From: Ogataea parapolymorpha DL-1
Taxonomy: Eukaryota; Ascomycota; Pichiomycetes; Pichiales; Pichiaceae
NCBI RefSeq assembly: GCF_000187245.1
Contig: NC_027863.1
Span: 494,735 to 558,734 of the forward strand
Length of the DNA: 64,000 nucleotides
Reading direction: 5' to 3'
Shown: positions 18,000-28,292 of the stretch, in pieces
Layout of the letters: every line of letters starts with the position of its first letter
Position numbering within the stretch: position 1 is the first letter of the stretch
Notes under the pieces: model-generated
The model's input: the letters and a program-made list of their open reading frames with translations, nothing else
Told to the model about the DNA's origin: nothing
Databases searched by the model: none
Made by a program: the position numbers and the translations under genes

Positions 18000-18479
18000 T
18001 TATAGCGTATCACCTCTCTTTGGGCTGTACGCGACGTCACGCGACATAGGACTTAAAAATCCAGCCTGTATCGCTCTTTTAATTGCTCTGGTCATCTGTT
18101 GCTGTTTCTTGTGTTGCAGCTGGGTGACAGAACGGTGATGTATGTTACCTGTGACCGACATATACTGAGAAAGGACTTTTGGGAAACAGTAAAAGTCCAG
18201 CGGGCTGACTTCTTTTGTATTGAATGTGGACTGCGCTAGTCTTTTCCTCCTGCTGTCTCTTTCCTGTTTAGCAGCGTATCTCAGCTTGGCCACCGAGAAA
18301 TCGAATGGGTCGTAGGTTTTTTGGTTTTCGAAGCCGTTAATCAGTGCAGGGTTGATCACTGCCTGTCTTCTGCTTTCGAGATCGGTCTGTTGGTCTTTGA
18401 TGGATTTCATGGCATTTTTGAGCGTGTACTCCTCGCACTGTTTAGCGGAGGAGACGAAAGTTCTGCGGAACATAAGCAT
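18000..18479 (-). CDS. RSM18: Mitochondrial small-subunit ribosomal protein bS18m (Rsm18)
   Basis: 159 residues. The C-terminal ~75 residues match the bacterial S18 family: LSQYMSVTGNIHHRSVT is followed by a basic helix QQQMTRAIKRAIQAGFLSP, the rRNA-contacting part of S18. The N-terminal ~80 residues are a mitochondrial extension starting MLMFRRTFVSSAKQ, a plausible presequence. S. cerevisiae Rsm18 is about 138 residues, so this is slightly longer. The protein belongs to the platform of the mitoribosomal small subunit. It diverges from JHD1 across an 80-bp T-rich spacer. Confidence 0.85.
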   Translation of the reverse strand: MLMFRRTFVSSAKQCEEYTLKNAMKSIKDQQTDLESRRQAVINPALINGFENQKTYDPFDFSVAKLRYAAKQERDSRRKRLAQSTFNTKEVSPLDFYCFPKVLSQYMSVTGNIHHRSVTQLQHKKQQQMTRAIKRAIQAGFLSPMSRDVAYSPKRGDTL

Positions 18480-18559
18480 GAGTCCAATTGGAGTTTTAGT
18501 ATTTTATTGGAATTATTTTAGTCGGTTTTTTTTGTTTTTGTTTTACCCGGCTTCTCTGT

Positions 18560-20101
18560 ATGACAGTGCAAACAAAGACCGAGGACTGTCCTGTTTGTCA
18601 ATCGTCAGACGACGCAGGTCCCGGATCTGATCTCGTCTATGGCTGGATTGGCTGCGAGTTGTGCCAACGATGGTTCCATCCATCCTGTGTCAATCTGTCT
18701 CCTCATGAGATCGAAACGATAAGCGAGTACCACTGTCCAGACTGTGCCCCTAAACACGGCCCGTCGGTGCTCAAACGGAAATCAAGCCGGTCGCGCAAGA
18801 AAATTGACTACATTGCACTGAACGAGGGTCAGCAGCTTCGCGAAATTGACAAACATCCGCACATTGACAACTTCAAAATGTTCGAAAACGATAGACCCCT
18901 GGAAAATCTGATATACGTTGTTCGTCCAGAGGTGGATGGCAACGAAAGCGGATTAGTCACGGATAGCAAACTCACGCAGATAATTTTTGAGACGCAATTG
19001 AAGCGGCCCATTCTTGTTCCAGCATGCAACCCAGCTCTCCCAAACTACAAGAACTGCTACGATCTCACCTTCAATTTTCCTAAAATGACAGTCGACCAAA
19101 TCGCGGAGGAGGTGGGACTGGACAAGGAGTTGCCGGTGATGGATGTGCTTACGCAAAACAACTCGCCCAATTGGACGCTGGGAAAGTGGAGAGATTACTT
19201 CAAACTTAAAGCTCAAGATAGAGATCGGATACGCAACGTGATCAGCTTGGAGGTGTCGCAAACCAAATTGAACGACAAAATAGAATTGCCCAAATCAGTG
19301 CTGGACATCGACGTTGTGAACAAGATCTTTTTGGCTTGCAAGTCAGAGCTGGAAGCGCACGGGATCGAGAAACCCAAAGTCAGTAAATATATCCTCATGT
19401 CTGTCAAAGACTCGTTTACCGACTTCCATGTGGATTTTGGGGGGACTTCTGTGTACTACACTATATTGCAGGGCCACAAACAGTTTCTAATGTTCCCACC
19501 TACGAAGAGGAACCTTGCAGCATACGAGAAATGGTGCTTGTCGGATGACCAAAATTCATTTTGGTTTGGTGATCTCGTCCCCCCAACAAAACCAGGTAAA
19601 GAGCCTATCGATCCGGCCTACATGAACAACGGGGTGAAAATTGATATCGACGCGGGCGACCTGCTTATTCTCCCCTCTGGCTGGATCCATTCAGTCTATA
19701 CGCCGTGCGACTCCGTCATTGTGGGTGGTAATTTCCTCAACATGCTGAGCCTGAAAAATCATTTGGAGGTTTACAAAATTGAGATCGACACCAAGGTGCC
19801 TGAAAAATTCAAATTTCCCAACTTCATCAAAGTCATCTGGCTTATTGGCTGGTTCGTGATGAAAAACAACAACTTGACAGAGTTTGAGCTGGAGTGTCTC
19901 TCAAGCCTTATTCCATTTTACAAGAGTCAGCTCCAAGATATCGAGAACATCGACACAGCAGACAAATACCATAAGCGTATTATCAACAGGATAAAGAACT
20001 CCCTACCAACAAGCGTGATCGGCAAACCTGCAGATTTCGTAGCTGAATTTGAGCGCTGGTACTTTTTACAAACAAAAAAACGCAAGTACGACGATATGTA
20101 A
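18560..20101 (+). CDS. JHD1: JmjC histone demethylase Jhd1 (KDM2 family, H3K36)
   Basis: 513 residues; S. cerevisiae Jhd1 has 492. It is a nuclear Fe(II)/2-oxoglutarate dioxygenase that removes methyl groups from H3K36me1/me2. An N-terminal PHD finger at about residues 8-64 shows the Cys4-His-Cys3 pattern (CPVC, CELCQRWFHPSC, CPDC). The JmjC domain occupies about 240-420. The iron ligands are visible as His290 and Asp292 in DFHVDFGG and His377 in LPSGWIHS; Lys307 in GHKQF is the probable 2-oxoglutarate contact. All catalytic residues are intact, so activity is expected. The short C-terminal tail is Lys/Arg-rich. It converges on COP1 with 35 bp between stops. Confidence 0.93.
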   Translation: MTVQTKTEDCPVCQSSDDAGPGSDLVYGWIGCELCQRWFHPSCVNLSPHEIETISEYHCPDCAPKHGPSVLKRKSSRSRKKIDYIALNEGQQLREIDKHPHIDNFKMFENDRPLENLIYVVRPEVDGNESGLVTDSKLTQIIFETQLKRPILVPACNPALPNYKNCYDLTFNFPKMTVDQIAEEVGLDKELPVMDVLTQNNSPNWTLGKWRDYFKLKAQDRDRIRNVISLEVSQTKLNDKIELPKSVLDIDVVNKIFLACKSELEAHGIEKPKVSKYILMSVKDSFTDFHVDFGGTSVYYTILQGHKQFLMFPPTKRNLAAYEKWCLSDDQNSFWFGDLVPPTKPGKEPIDPAYMNNGVKIDIDAGDLLILPSGWIHSVYTPCDSVIVGGNFLNMLSLKNHLEVYKIEIDTKVPEKFKFPNFIKVIWLIGWFVMKNNNLTEFELECLSSLIPFYKSQLQDIENIDTADKYHKRIINRIKNSLPTSVIGKPADFVAEFERWYFLQTKKRKYDDM

Positions 20102-20136
20102 CGATATGACGAAATCCATTGTACGAAATTATTACA

Positions 20137-23100
20137 TCAAGCCAAAATACGTAGACCAGAAGCAGGAGCGCCCACTAAGGTGACCTTGGTGATTGAGCAA
20201 ATCTTGCCCTTCTCGCTCGCATGGTATTTGGCACCTGTAAGAGCTTCCGTCACGGAAGGAGAACCCTTGTATATTGGGGTGAATGTGCCGGCACAAACGT
20301 CAAAGTCGGCGTACGGATCGAAATCGATCTCCACGGCATCGGTAGAGATCGAATCCGACTTGGCCTTGATCTTGTTGGCTTGCTCTGCTCTTGGCCCCGA
20401 GGTGATTATGGAGAGGAACTCGCCGGCAAAGTAGGAAGCCAGGGCGTAGTTCTTGTATTTGAATGACTGGGTCATGGCAACCTGGAGAGCATTGACCCTG
20501 TGAGAAGGTTGCAATTGGGCTCTTGTGAAGTAGGCTGCCAGCTCCAAATTGCGCTTCACATCGTCCTGAGGCAGAGCTCTTCTGGCAAGCTCAATAGAAA
20601 GACCGAGAATGTACTCCTTGCAGACGGCAAGCACCTCTTTGCACTTCTCTTCATCGTCCGTATTGTAAACCACAGATGTAGCAACAATGTAGATTAGCTC
20701 CCTGAATACCACGATGGCCTCTTCTAGTTTGTTGGCTTTGAACAGCTTGAATCCTTCGTGCAATCCAGCCTCAAGCTTGTCGAAGCCCGGAACGTATGGA
20801 AGAGCCTTTGAGTCATTCTCTTCCTCTGGGTCAGCTCTCACATAAGACTTCAGGGATGGGAGACCGTCGATGGCTGGAATGAAAACCTTGTTGGCTTGGT
20901 AAATCTCAAGGAACCTCTTTCTTAGAGGCTCGAAATTGGCTATACCGAGCTGCTTATTCAGCATTTGAGCAGCAGGCTCAAATGCTCCCGCAGCAATGTA
21001 TCCTGCAGCACATCTGGAGTTTCTGACCCAGTTTCCAAGCTCGCCTGAAAGAGCTCCGACATCTTCAACATCGTCATCAACTGCATCGTCATCAACTTCG
21101 ACTTCAAGCTCTTCCTCGCCAAGATCCCATCCTTCGTCGTCGACAATCGGTTCAGCATCCTCGAACAAGTTCTCGTCATCTACAGAGGCAGCAAATCTAT
21201 CAGTGGCAGTAGCCTGTGTTTGTGGTTGGTCTTCGATGGATAAACCTTCAAAGTTGCCAAGAAGAGCTTGTTCAAAGTAGGACAAGGAAGCTTTCTCTAG
21301 AGGCCATGGCTCAGTGATGACAGACTTCACCTCAGGAACACTGTTAGGCTCTCCGAACGAAGGCATTTGGATGTCAGCCTCCGTTAATCCCGCCTCGGAC
21401 AGAATCGATTCTGCAATATCGTCAAGACCATTCGTCTTGGCCGTGGCATATGCAAGTGGGAAAAGGCCAGTTTCGATGAAAGTGTTAATTCTTTTTTCAA
21501 CAGAGTTCAAGTAAAGACTGTTTTGGAACAAAGACGAGTAGTCGCCTCTTGCCTCCGCAATTTGCTCCATTTTGGAAAGCTTTTCAGTCTCACCAGTGAT
21601 AAGGTACAGGAAAGAAAGCTTCTCGAGTTTTTTGAGTTGCTGGTAGACAAGTTCGACAATCGGAACGTTGCCTTGCAGAAGGGCCTCCTTGCCAAGTTTC
21701 TCCCAAATGACTGGGTTGTCCAGTTTCTTGGCTTCTTCCAAAGCGATGTCAAGATTGTCACATTCTATGGCAAGCTCAAATCTGGTCTCAGAATCTTCAA
21801 CAAACTGCAATGCAATTTCAGGATATCCCTTGGCTTGCAGATAGCCGATAATGTTCTGACCCACAAGGTTGGAAGTCTTGATAATTCTGAGCACCTCATT
21901 GAAATTCTTATTCACCAATGCTTTCTTGAATCTGTACTCTGTAGGATCAATCGTCACAACTTCCACCTCGCCCTTTCTGTTCAAACAGAAACACTGTCTG
22001 CCTGAAACCTTAGTAACATAAAGAGTATTCTCTAGAGTTTTGATGGTTCCGTTGTCACCATTCAGCAAAGCGTACTTGATGTGATTTAGCGTGGAGTAGA
22101 TCAAGACGCCAGAGTCGTCCCAAGCTGCACTCTTGACTCTGATAGTCTCATGCATCGACATCAAAGTCTCCAGCTTTTTGTTGGCAATGATGATGGTATG
22201 TTTGGACAGAAGAGCAACATACTGAGTGTCTGCAGACCAAACAGCATACTTGGCATTGCTGATCTGGATCTTTGCAAGCTCTTTCTTTTGCTGGACGTCA
22301 TAATGGATAACCTCGTTAGGTTTCATCAAAAGGATCGTACCTGGACCGGCATACAAGATGTCTTTGACAGCCGAATCAAGATCGATGACCTTGGTGACCG
22401 CGTTTCTGAGGTCTCTGACTTCCAATTTGTGTGTAACTTTTGAAAAGGTAACAAATCTATTTCTGGCAATGAAGCAAGCTGCTGTAGCTGCGCCCTCACC
22501 TCTTGGACTTGGCTCTAGTGCACCAACAATCTCCTTTGGCAAATCCATGTAAGAATACACTCCATTCTCATTCTCTCCTGCTTGAACCAACAACGAGCGC
22601 TCGGCAGGGTTGTAGGATATGTTTCTAATTTTGGTCCAAGACTTGCTGATCTTGTTCAACGATAGCATTGGCAAAGACACTTGTTGCTTGTCAAACTGAT
22701 ACTGTTGAACCTGGCTTTCATTGTTAACAAAGAACAAGGTGTTCTGGAACAAAGTGCTTGCTGGTCTTTCTCTGTCAAGCTTGAAAACCATGACACCTGA
22801 ATCATGACAAGTGGCAAAGAGGTTCATCGTTGGATGAGCGGCAACAAGCCAGAACCGGTCGTTTTCCCGCTTAAATTGTTTCACCGGTGTTCTTTTGTTC
22901 AAGTCCCAAGTTCTGATTGTTCTGTCCTCGCCAACCGATATAATGAGATCTTCAGTTGGGTGGAAGAGGACACAGGGGACGTTATTGGTGTGTCCTCTGC
23001 AGCTGTCAACTTCCCAGGCTCTGGTCTCGCTCATTCGCCAAAGCTTGACGACTCTGTCGTCACCTCCGGAAACAATCAGTGGAAGCGTTGGGTGGAACGA

Positions 23101-23805
23101 GGCCCAGTTGACACCTTTGTCATGGCCTTCGAGCACGTACTTGACGACGGCATCGGTGTTCCCAAAGATGTCTTGCTGGGGCACTTGGTTTCTGGCGTAT
23201 TGTTCTTCGAAAGAGCGCATTCCACCTTGTGGAGCCGAGTGCTTCTTTCTCAGTCCGGAAATGTCCCAAACTCTGACCGTTTGGTCCAACGAAGCCGAGA
23301 CAATCAGATCTTGGGAGGGATGGAACTGTGCTGACATCACGTAGTGGTTGTGGCCAGTCAAACAGGCGATCTCCTGACGGTTCTGCCAATTCCAGATTCT
23401 GATGGTCTGATCGTCGGAACACGAAATGATCCATGGCAAATCGTGGTGGAAAAACACAGTTCGAACATAATCCAGATGGCCGTTCAAAGTGAACATGCAT
23501 TTTCTAGTTTGCAGTGACCAAACCTTTACAGTGTAGTCGTCACCACCAGAAACAAAGATCGGTTGCGTAGGGTGGAAATCGACAGCTCTCACAGGGCCGT
23601 CATGCTCTTCGAATCTATCAATAAGGGTACCCATCCGGTAATCCCAGAGTTGGATGGTGGACGAATGCAACGACACCAAGATCCAAGGCCGTTTGGGGTG
23701 GAAAGCCACGCCCTTAGCTCTTGAAGACTTGGATTCAAACTAAATAGAGTTAGTATACAGTACACGTCAACAGGTCGAGCAACTTACCTTTGTGAGCATC
23801 TTCAT
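20137..23805 (-). CDS. COP1: COPI coatomer alpha subunit (Cop1/Ret1), one intron
   Basis: Alpha-COP, the large WD40 subunit of coatomer that binds KKXX cargo and forms COPI vesicles for Golgi-to-ER retrieval. The gene has exon 1 at 23788-23805 (six codons, MKMLTK) and exon 2 at 20137-23739, joined across a 48-nt intron. The spliced product is 1206 residues; S. cerevisiae Cop1 is 1201. Splicing restores the family N-terminus MKMLTKFESKSSRAKG. The first ~300 residues form six or seven WD repeats (VSGGDDYTVKVW, SCSDDQTIRIW, SASLDQTVRVW, SGGDDRVVKLW, SVGEDRTIRTW), followed by a second propeller. A helical solenoid and an acidic linker near 850-890 precede the C-terminal COPI_C domain that binds epsilon-COP. 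All parts are present. Confidence 0.96.
23740..23787 (-). other. Intron of COP1 (48 nt)
   Basis: Donor GTAAGT at the 23787 end, branch point TACTAAC about 9 nt before the TTTAG acceptor at 23740. Removal joins codon 6 (Lys) to a Phe codon in phase 0 and recreates the conserved coatomer alpha N-terminus, so the call is firm. Confidence 0.93.
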
Positions 23806-24235
23806 CTTGAATAAACAGTTGCTTGGAGCTAAGCAAGAATTGGTGCAATTGAGGATGATACTCCAAGGAGTTTTATTTAATGGATGAGTGATGCGTGCTT
23901 TGTTTGTCTTGTTGTTCTTTTAGTTTTTTCCAACGAGTCCAAGAGGAAGACTTGCTGACGTAATCATGGAAGGAGCGCCAGAGAAGGGAGGGAGCAGGTG
24001 CAAGGGTGGAAGGGATGTGCCGATGCAGCGGTAAGAGCTGTTGTGAGCATTGGCGGGTTCTACTGTGGTCTTACGAAATTGCCTCCTGCCGTGAGCAGCC
24101 CTGGCTAACGACTCGCTGCGTGCAAAGACGGCAGCTCCACAAATTCAGCTGTCTGGGTCTGGTCGTGCATTCCCAATAAAATTTTTCATAAAAATCAGCA
24201 ACAGGTATAGCAGATCTATTCTACTAAATACCACC
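23806..24235. promoter_or_regulatory. Divergent promoter region COP1 / NIP1
   Basis: 430 bp between the two start codons with no coding potential that I recognise. It contains a TGACGTAA near 23953, an ATF/CREB-like octamer, and an AT-rich stretch at 24175-24230 just before NIP1. I see no TATA box of canonical form and no RNA gene. Confidence 0.5.
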
Positions 24236-26698
24236 ATGTCGAGATTTTTTACGACTGTGTACGATTCGGAGGAGTCTTCTGACGAGGAATTGCTTTCTTC
24301 GTCGGAAGAGCTTCTTTCGTCATCCGAATCTGAGGCCGGCGAACGTTCTGAGCCGGAAGAATCCGAAGAAGAGGAGGAAGACGACGAAGAGTGGGCCTCC
24401 AGCTCCGACGACGACTCTGACGACGACTACCATGCCGGCAAGGTGAGAGGACCGTCGTATTTCCTGAAGAAGGATTTCAAGAGCGGAGGAGACGACAGCG
24501 ACTCAGACAGCGACGCAGAAGAAAAGAGGGTGGTGAAGAGCGCCAAGGAGAAGTATTTGGAGGAGATTGCCAATCTCGTGGACCAGATTGAGAACTTCTC
24601 GATGGTTGAAGACTGGGTGAAGATATCGACCGAATTTGATAAGCTGAACAAGGCTGTTTCGAAATATCCACAGTTCCACATTCCCGTGCCGCGTCTGTAT
24701 ATCAAATCGCTTGCCATTTTGGAAGATACCATTTCTTCAGCACAGAACAAGGACGTGAAGAAGAAGCTGAACGCGTTGGAGTCGAAGTCGATGAACGTGG
24801 TGAAACAAAGAGTCAAGAAGGCTGTAAAGGACCACCAGTCGGAATTGGAGTTATACAGAAAAAATCCAGAGGCATACGAGAGCGGAACCTTAGTCGAAAG
24901 CGACACTCCAAAGGAAACCCAAACCACACAGACTGCTGGCTCGGAGGCTGCTGGAATATTCACGATTTTGCGTTCTATCATAGAAACCAGAGGAAAGAGA
25001 AATGTTGACCTTGCAGAGCAAATCAGCCAATTGGAAGAGCTCACACAACTGGCCAAGGCGCCTTTCCATCTCATCTCCATCTACCTGCTTCTTGTTCCTA
25101 TCAGATTTGATCTGTATGCCAAAGCAGCCTTCATGCCTTTGGAACAATGGAAATATGCTCTTAGAGACATCAATGCTCTGCTGGACGTGCTGGAAAAAAA
25201 CCGGAACTACGTTGTCAGCGAGACTGCCGCTCCGACCGACGATATTGAGACCGAGCCGCCAGCCGACGCGAGCGGTGTCAAGCAGATGATTGGCTCCATC
25301 GCGTCATTGGTCGAGAGACTTGCTGACGAGCTCACTTCCCATCTTCTGGCCATCGATCCCCACTCCACAGAGTACGTTTCCAGACTCAGAGACGAGTCGT
25401 CAGTGTACACTCTGTTGGTGAGAGCTCAGGTCTACTACGAGTCGATCATCTCTAAGAAGGAGCTGCAGACTCCTAAAGGTGACCAGCTTGCCAGAGTCAT
25501 TTTGAAAAGAGTGGATTACATCTACTTCAAGCCTTCGAAGCTTATCATTTTTGGCGAAAATACAGTCTGGAAAAAATTGGACGAGTCGCTGGACTCCAGC
25601 ATTTATCCAAAATTGAAAGAGTCCGGACCGCAGGGAGTCGATTACACAAACGGCCTGATCGACGCACTCTGCCTGGTGTTGTACGAACAGCCAAACTCCG
25701 TGTTCAGAAAGAAGGCCGTGCTTTACCACATCTACTATTATGCGTTTAACGACCAGTATTTCAAAGCTCGTGACATGCTGCTGCTGTCGCACTTGCAGGC
25801 CACCATCCACACCGCCGACCCCCAATTGCAAGTGCTTTTCAACAGATCACTGGTCCAGCTGGGACTGAGTGCATTTAGATGTGGTCTTATCCACGAGGCC
25901 CAGCAGTCATTGTACGAGATTGCCACGTCTCCAAGACAGAAGGAGCTGCTTGGCCAGGGAGTCCAGAGATTCCAAGTCCAGCAGTCCCAGGTGGATAAGC
26001 AGAGACTGCTTCCTTTCCACATGCACGTCAACCTAGAGCTCCTAGAATGCTCGTTCTACACGGCTTCCATGCTGATTGAGGTGCCCTTGATGGCGCAAAA
26101 CCCCGACTTTGCCAAGAGAAGAGTCGCCGTGTCCAAGTCGTTCAAGAGAGTGCTTGAGTACCATGAGAGACAGATTTTCGACGGCCCTCCAGAGTACACA
26201 AGAGATTACATTATGCTGGCAGCCAAGGCTCTGCTCAAGTCGGACTGGAAAAAAGCCAGCGAGCTGATCAACTCCATCAAGATCTGGGATCTTTTCAACA
26301 ACAGCGACAAAATCAAGGCTATGCTTCTGGAAAAACTCCAGATCGAGGCACTGAGAACTTACCTGTTCACCAACGAGACTTTCTACTCCAAGCTTTCCAT
26401 CTCGACGCTGGCTGCCATTTTCCAGATCGAGGAGAAAATCGTCAAGTCCACCGTCCTCAAGATGATCGCCAACGAGGAGATCACCGCTCTGTACAACCAG
26501 CCAGCCAACATTCTCGAGTTTGTTGAGGGCAACAAGCTCAAGGCTTCGAAATTGCAGGAGTTGGCGCTGAACCTGAGCGAGAAGGTGAACCAGATTGTTG
26601 AGAGAAACGAACGTCTGAGCTTGGGAGGTTTCCAGTATCCGTTGGAGAAAAAACAGAACAGACCAGAACGTGCGAATGGCGTTGCCACCAAGCAGTAA
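24236..26698 (+). CDS. NIP1: Translation initiation factor eIF3 subunit c (Nip1)
   Basis: 820 residues, against 812 in S. cerevisiae. Core subunit of eIF3 that bridges eIF1, eIF5 and the 40S subunit in the multifactor complex during start-codon selection. The N-terminal ~95 residues are an acidic Ser/Glu/Asp region with a small internal repeat (EELLSSS twice, about residues 18-31) and many casein-kinase-2-type sites, the part that binds eIF1 and eIF5. The central region is helical. A PCI domain lies at about 600-770 (FHMHVNLELLECSFYTASML and IFQIEEKIVKSTVLKMIANEEI, in part). The ATG at 24236 follows an ACCACC context. Good family match throughout. Confidence 0.95.
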   Translation: MSRFFTTVYDSEESSDEELLSSSEELLSSSESEAGERSEPEESEEEEEDDEEWASSSDDDSDDDYHAGKVRGPSYFLKKDFKSGGDDSDSDSDAEEKRVVKSAKEKYLEEIANLVDQIENFSMVEDWVKISTEFDKLNKAVSKYPQFHIPVPRLYIKSLAILEDTISSAQNKDVKKKLNALESKSMNVVKQRVKKAVKDHQSELELYRKNPEAYESGTLVESDTPKETQTTQTAGSEAAGIFTILRSIIETRGKRNVDLAEQISQLEELTQLAKAPFHLISIYLLLVPIRFDLYAKAAFMPLEQWKYALRDINALLDVLEKNRNYVVSETAAPTDDIETEPPADASGVKQMIGSIASLVERLADELTSHLLAIDPHSTEYVSRLRDESSVYTLLVRAQVYYESIISKKELQTPKGDQLARVILKRVDYIYFKPSKLIIFGENTVWKKLDESLDSSIYPKLKESGPQGVDYTNGLIDALCLVLYEQPNSVFRKKAVLYHIYYYAFNDQYFKARDMLLLSHLQATIHTADPQLQVLFNRSLVQLGLSAFRCGLIHEAQQSLYEIATSPRQKELLGQGVQRFQVQQSQVDKQRLLPFHMHVNLELLECSFYTASMLIEVPLMAQNPDFAKRRVAVSKSFKRVLEYHERQIFDGPPEYTRDYIMLAAKALLKSDWKKASELINSIKIWDLFNNSDKIKAMLLEKLQIEALRTYLFTNETFYSKLSISTLAAIFQIEEKIVKSTVLKMIANEEITALYNQPANILEFVEGNKLKASKLQELALNLSEKVNQIVERNERLSLGGFQYPLEKKQNRPERANGVATKQ

Positions 26699-26822
26699 TG
26701 ATGCATACCTTGAGCGAAGGGAAATTCATAATATAGTAACAAGCTACCATAAAAAAATCCAGCCTCACATTAAAGTAGAATGAATTATTAAAAAAAATCA
26801 TAAGATAACCCAATGTACCAGT

Positions 26823-28283
26823 ATGCGCTCCCTGATCAAGTCCCATAAGGAGAGCACGAGCGCGACACGAGCGCGACCACGCGAGGCCATGGAGCCATCC
26901 TCAGCAGTCTCGGCTGGACGGAAGCTGACCAACCCCATCAAAAGCTTTCTCAGGCACAAGATTTCCAGTACGGGGTTGGGGTCCACAGGCTCTGCAAAAA
27001 CGAAACCCACGCCGGCAGTTTCGCGCATTGCAAGTGCACCGGACTTGGAAGACGACAGAGACCTGAAAACCCCGACTATCTTCGGCAAAAAGACACACGA
27101 CTGGAGTGCCGACGCCAGTCCTAGGTCGTTGGTCTATGCCTTTGACAAATCAGAGTTCAGCGCGCAGGTGACGCCAGAGACGTCGAAAGAGGATGAGGAG
27201 CCTCCAAAGCTGAACGCGGAATCGACAGACGATTTTTCTATCGTGGTACTGAAACGACGGGAGGAGCCACAATCCGACCCTTGCTCGAGTTCGAGCTCGT
27301 CCCATTTCTCATTTGAAGGTACCGGCCGAAACGCATCGCTAAAATACTACAAGTCTTACGACCAGGTGAAGTACGAGGAGATGAAGGCACAACTCAAACA
27401 GAACCAGGATCACTTCAAGGAGTTTATCAATGACACAGAGTCGCTCAACGATTTGCAGGAGGACATGAATTTCTACGACGACAAAGATCTGGACGATTCA
27501 GAGGACTTGTTCAACCGGAAGCTGTTCTCAAGCGATGAGGAGGCAGACAACTATGAGAATTTTGACAGTCCTAAAAAGGACGCACCAGATCAATTATTGA
27601 CATTAAACGGACAATACTCTTTTCATTCAGACCAGGAAGTGACCATCGACGATTTGAGTCCTCCGCTGGTCGCCACAGACCCGTCATCATCCGACATCCA
27701 AGACCTGGTGACCAGGTTCCGCTCCAGTAGCATCAAATACCACCAGCTCGAGTCCAACGACGGCGACGAACTGGAATTCCTGGCCCAGCGATATTCATGG
27801 TATCCTGACGACGAGTTACCGAAAACAGAGCCGCTGGACTCGTTGCTGGACGAAATCAACGAGATACCCGAAGATTTCGATTTCGAAAGCGAGCTTTCAT
27901 TACCTCAACGCACGTCTTCGTCTGTTATGCGAAAACAGCGACGTAAGCAACTGCTAAAGTCAAACTCTAAATTCAATTATGCTGGCGCACCTAATTCTTC
28001 AAACGACCGCATCAAAACGGGCAACAGGACAATCACACTTTTCAAACCTGTCTCGCGTTCAAATAGCTTGGAATTCAACGATCATAATAAACCGCTACCT
28101 GAGCATCCAGTGGATGCAAGTGCGAGTGAGGAGTACACTGATGAGCTGGATGACAGCACTGAGCTGGCAGGCTTATCAACACCAATCCAGTTGCATTGTT
28201 TTGGGCCCCAAAGTGACTCTCCATTGACCACAATCAGCGAAGCGTCTTACGATAGTGCAGCCGCACGCTCGCCATTACACTGA
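26823..28283 (+). CDS. Uncharacterised Ser/Asp-rich protein, 486 residues
   Basis: I do not recognise this protein. It is largely low-complexity and probably disordered, with many Ser-Pro and acidic stretches and no membrane segment or signal peptide. Better-ordered islands that may be conserved motifs are KYYKSYDQVKYEEMKAQL near 175, LEFLAQRYSWYPDDELP near 320, LLDEINEIPEDFDFE near 345 and RTITLFKPVSRS near 405. Such short motifs in a disordered chain are typical of phosphoregulated bud-neck, polarity or mRNA-associated proteins, but no function can be assigned from sequence. The ATG at 26823 is the first in frame. It ends only 9 bp from the stop of the convergent gene at 28293. Codon use looks like its neighbours, so it is very probably a real gene. 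Confidence 0.7.
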   Translation: MRSLIKSHKESTSATRARPREAMEPSSAVSAGRKLTNPIKSFLRHKISSTGLGSTGSAKTKPTPAVSRIASAPDLEDDRDLKTPTIFGKKTHDWSADASPRSLVYAFDKSEFSAQVTPETSKEDEEPPKLNAESTDDFSIVVLKRREEPQSDPCSSSSSSHFSFEGTGRNASLKYYKSYDQVKYEEMKAQLKQNQDHFKEFINDTESLNDLQEDMNFYDDKDLDDSEDLFNRKLFSSDEEADNYENFDSPKKDAPDQLLTLNGQYSFHSDQEVTIDDLSPPLVATDPSSSDIQDLVTRFRSSSIKYHQLESNDGDELEFLAQRYSWYPDDELPKTEPLDSLLDEINEIPEDFDFESELSLPQRTSSSVMRKQRRKQLLKSNSKFNYAGAPNSSNDRIKTGNRTITLFKPVSRSNSLEFNDHNKPLPEHPVDASASEEYTDELDDSTELAGLSTPIQLHCFGPQSDSPLTTISEASYDSAAARSPLH

Positions 28284-28292
28284 GCTTCTTAT

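Noticed and set aside
24427..25080. 217-codon frame antisense to NIP1
   Set aside because: Shadow of the acidic Ser-rich and helical NIP1 coding region.
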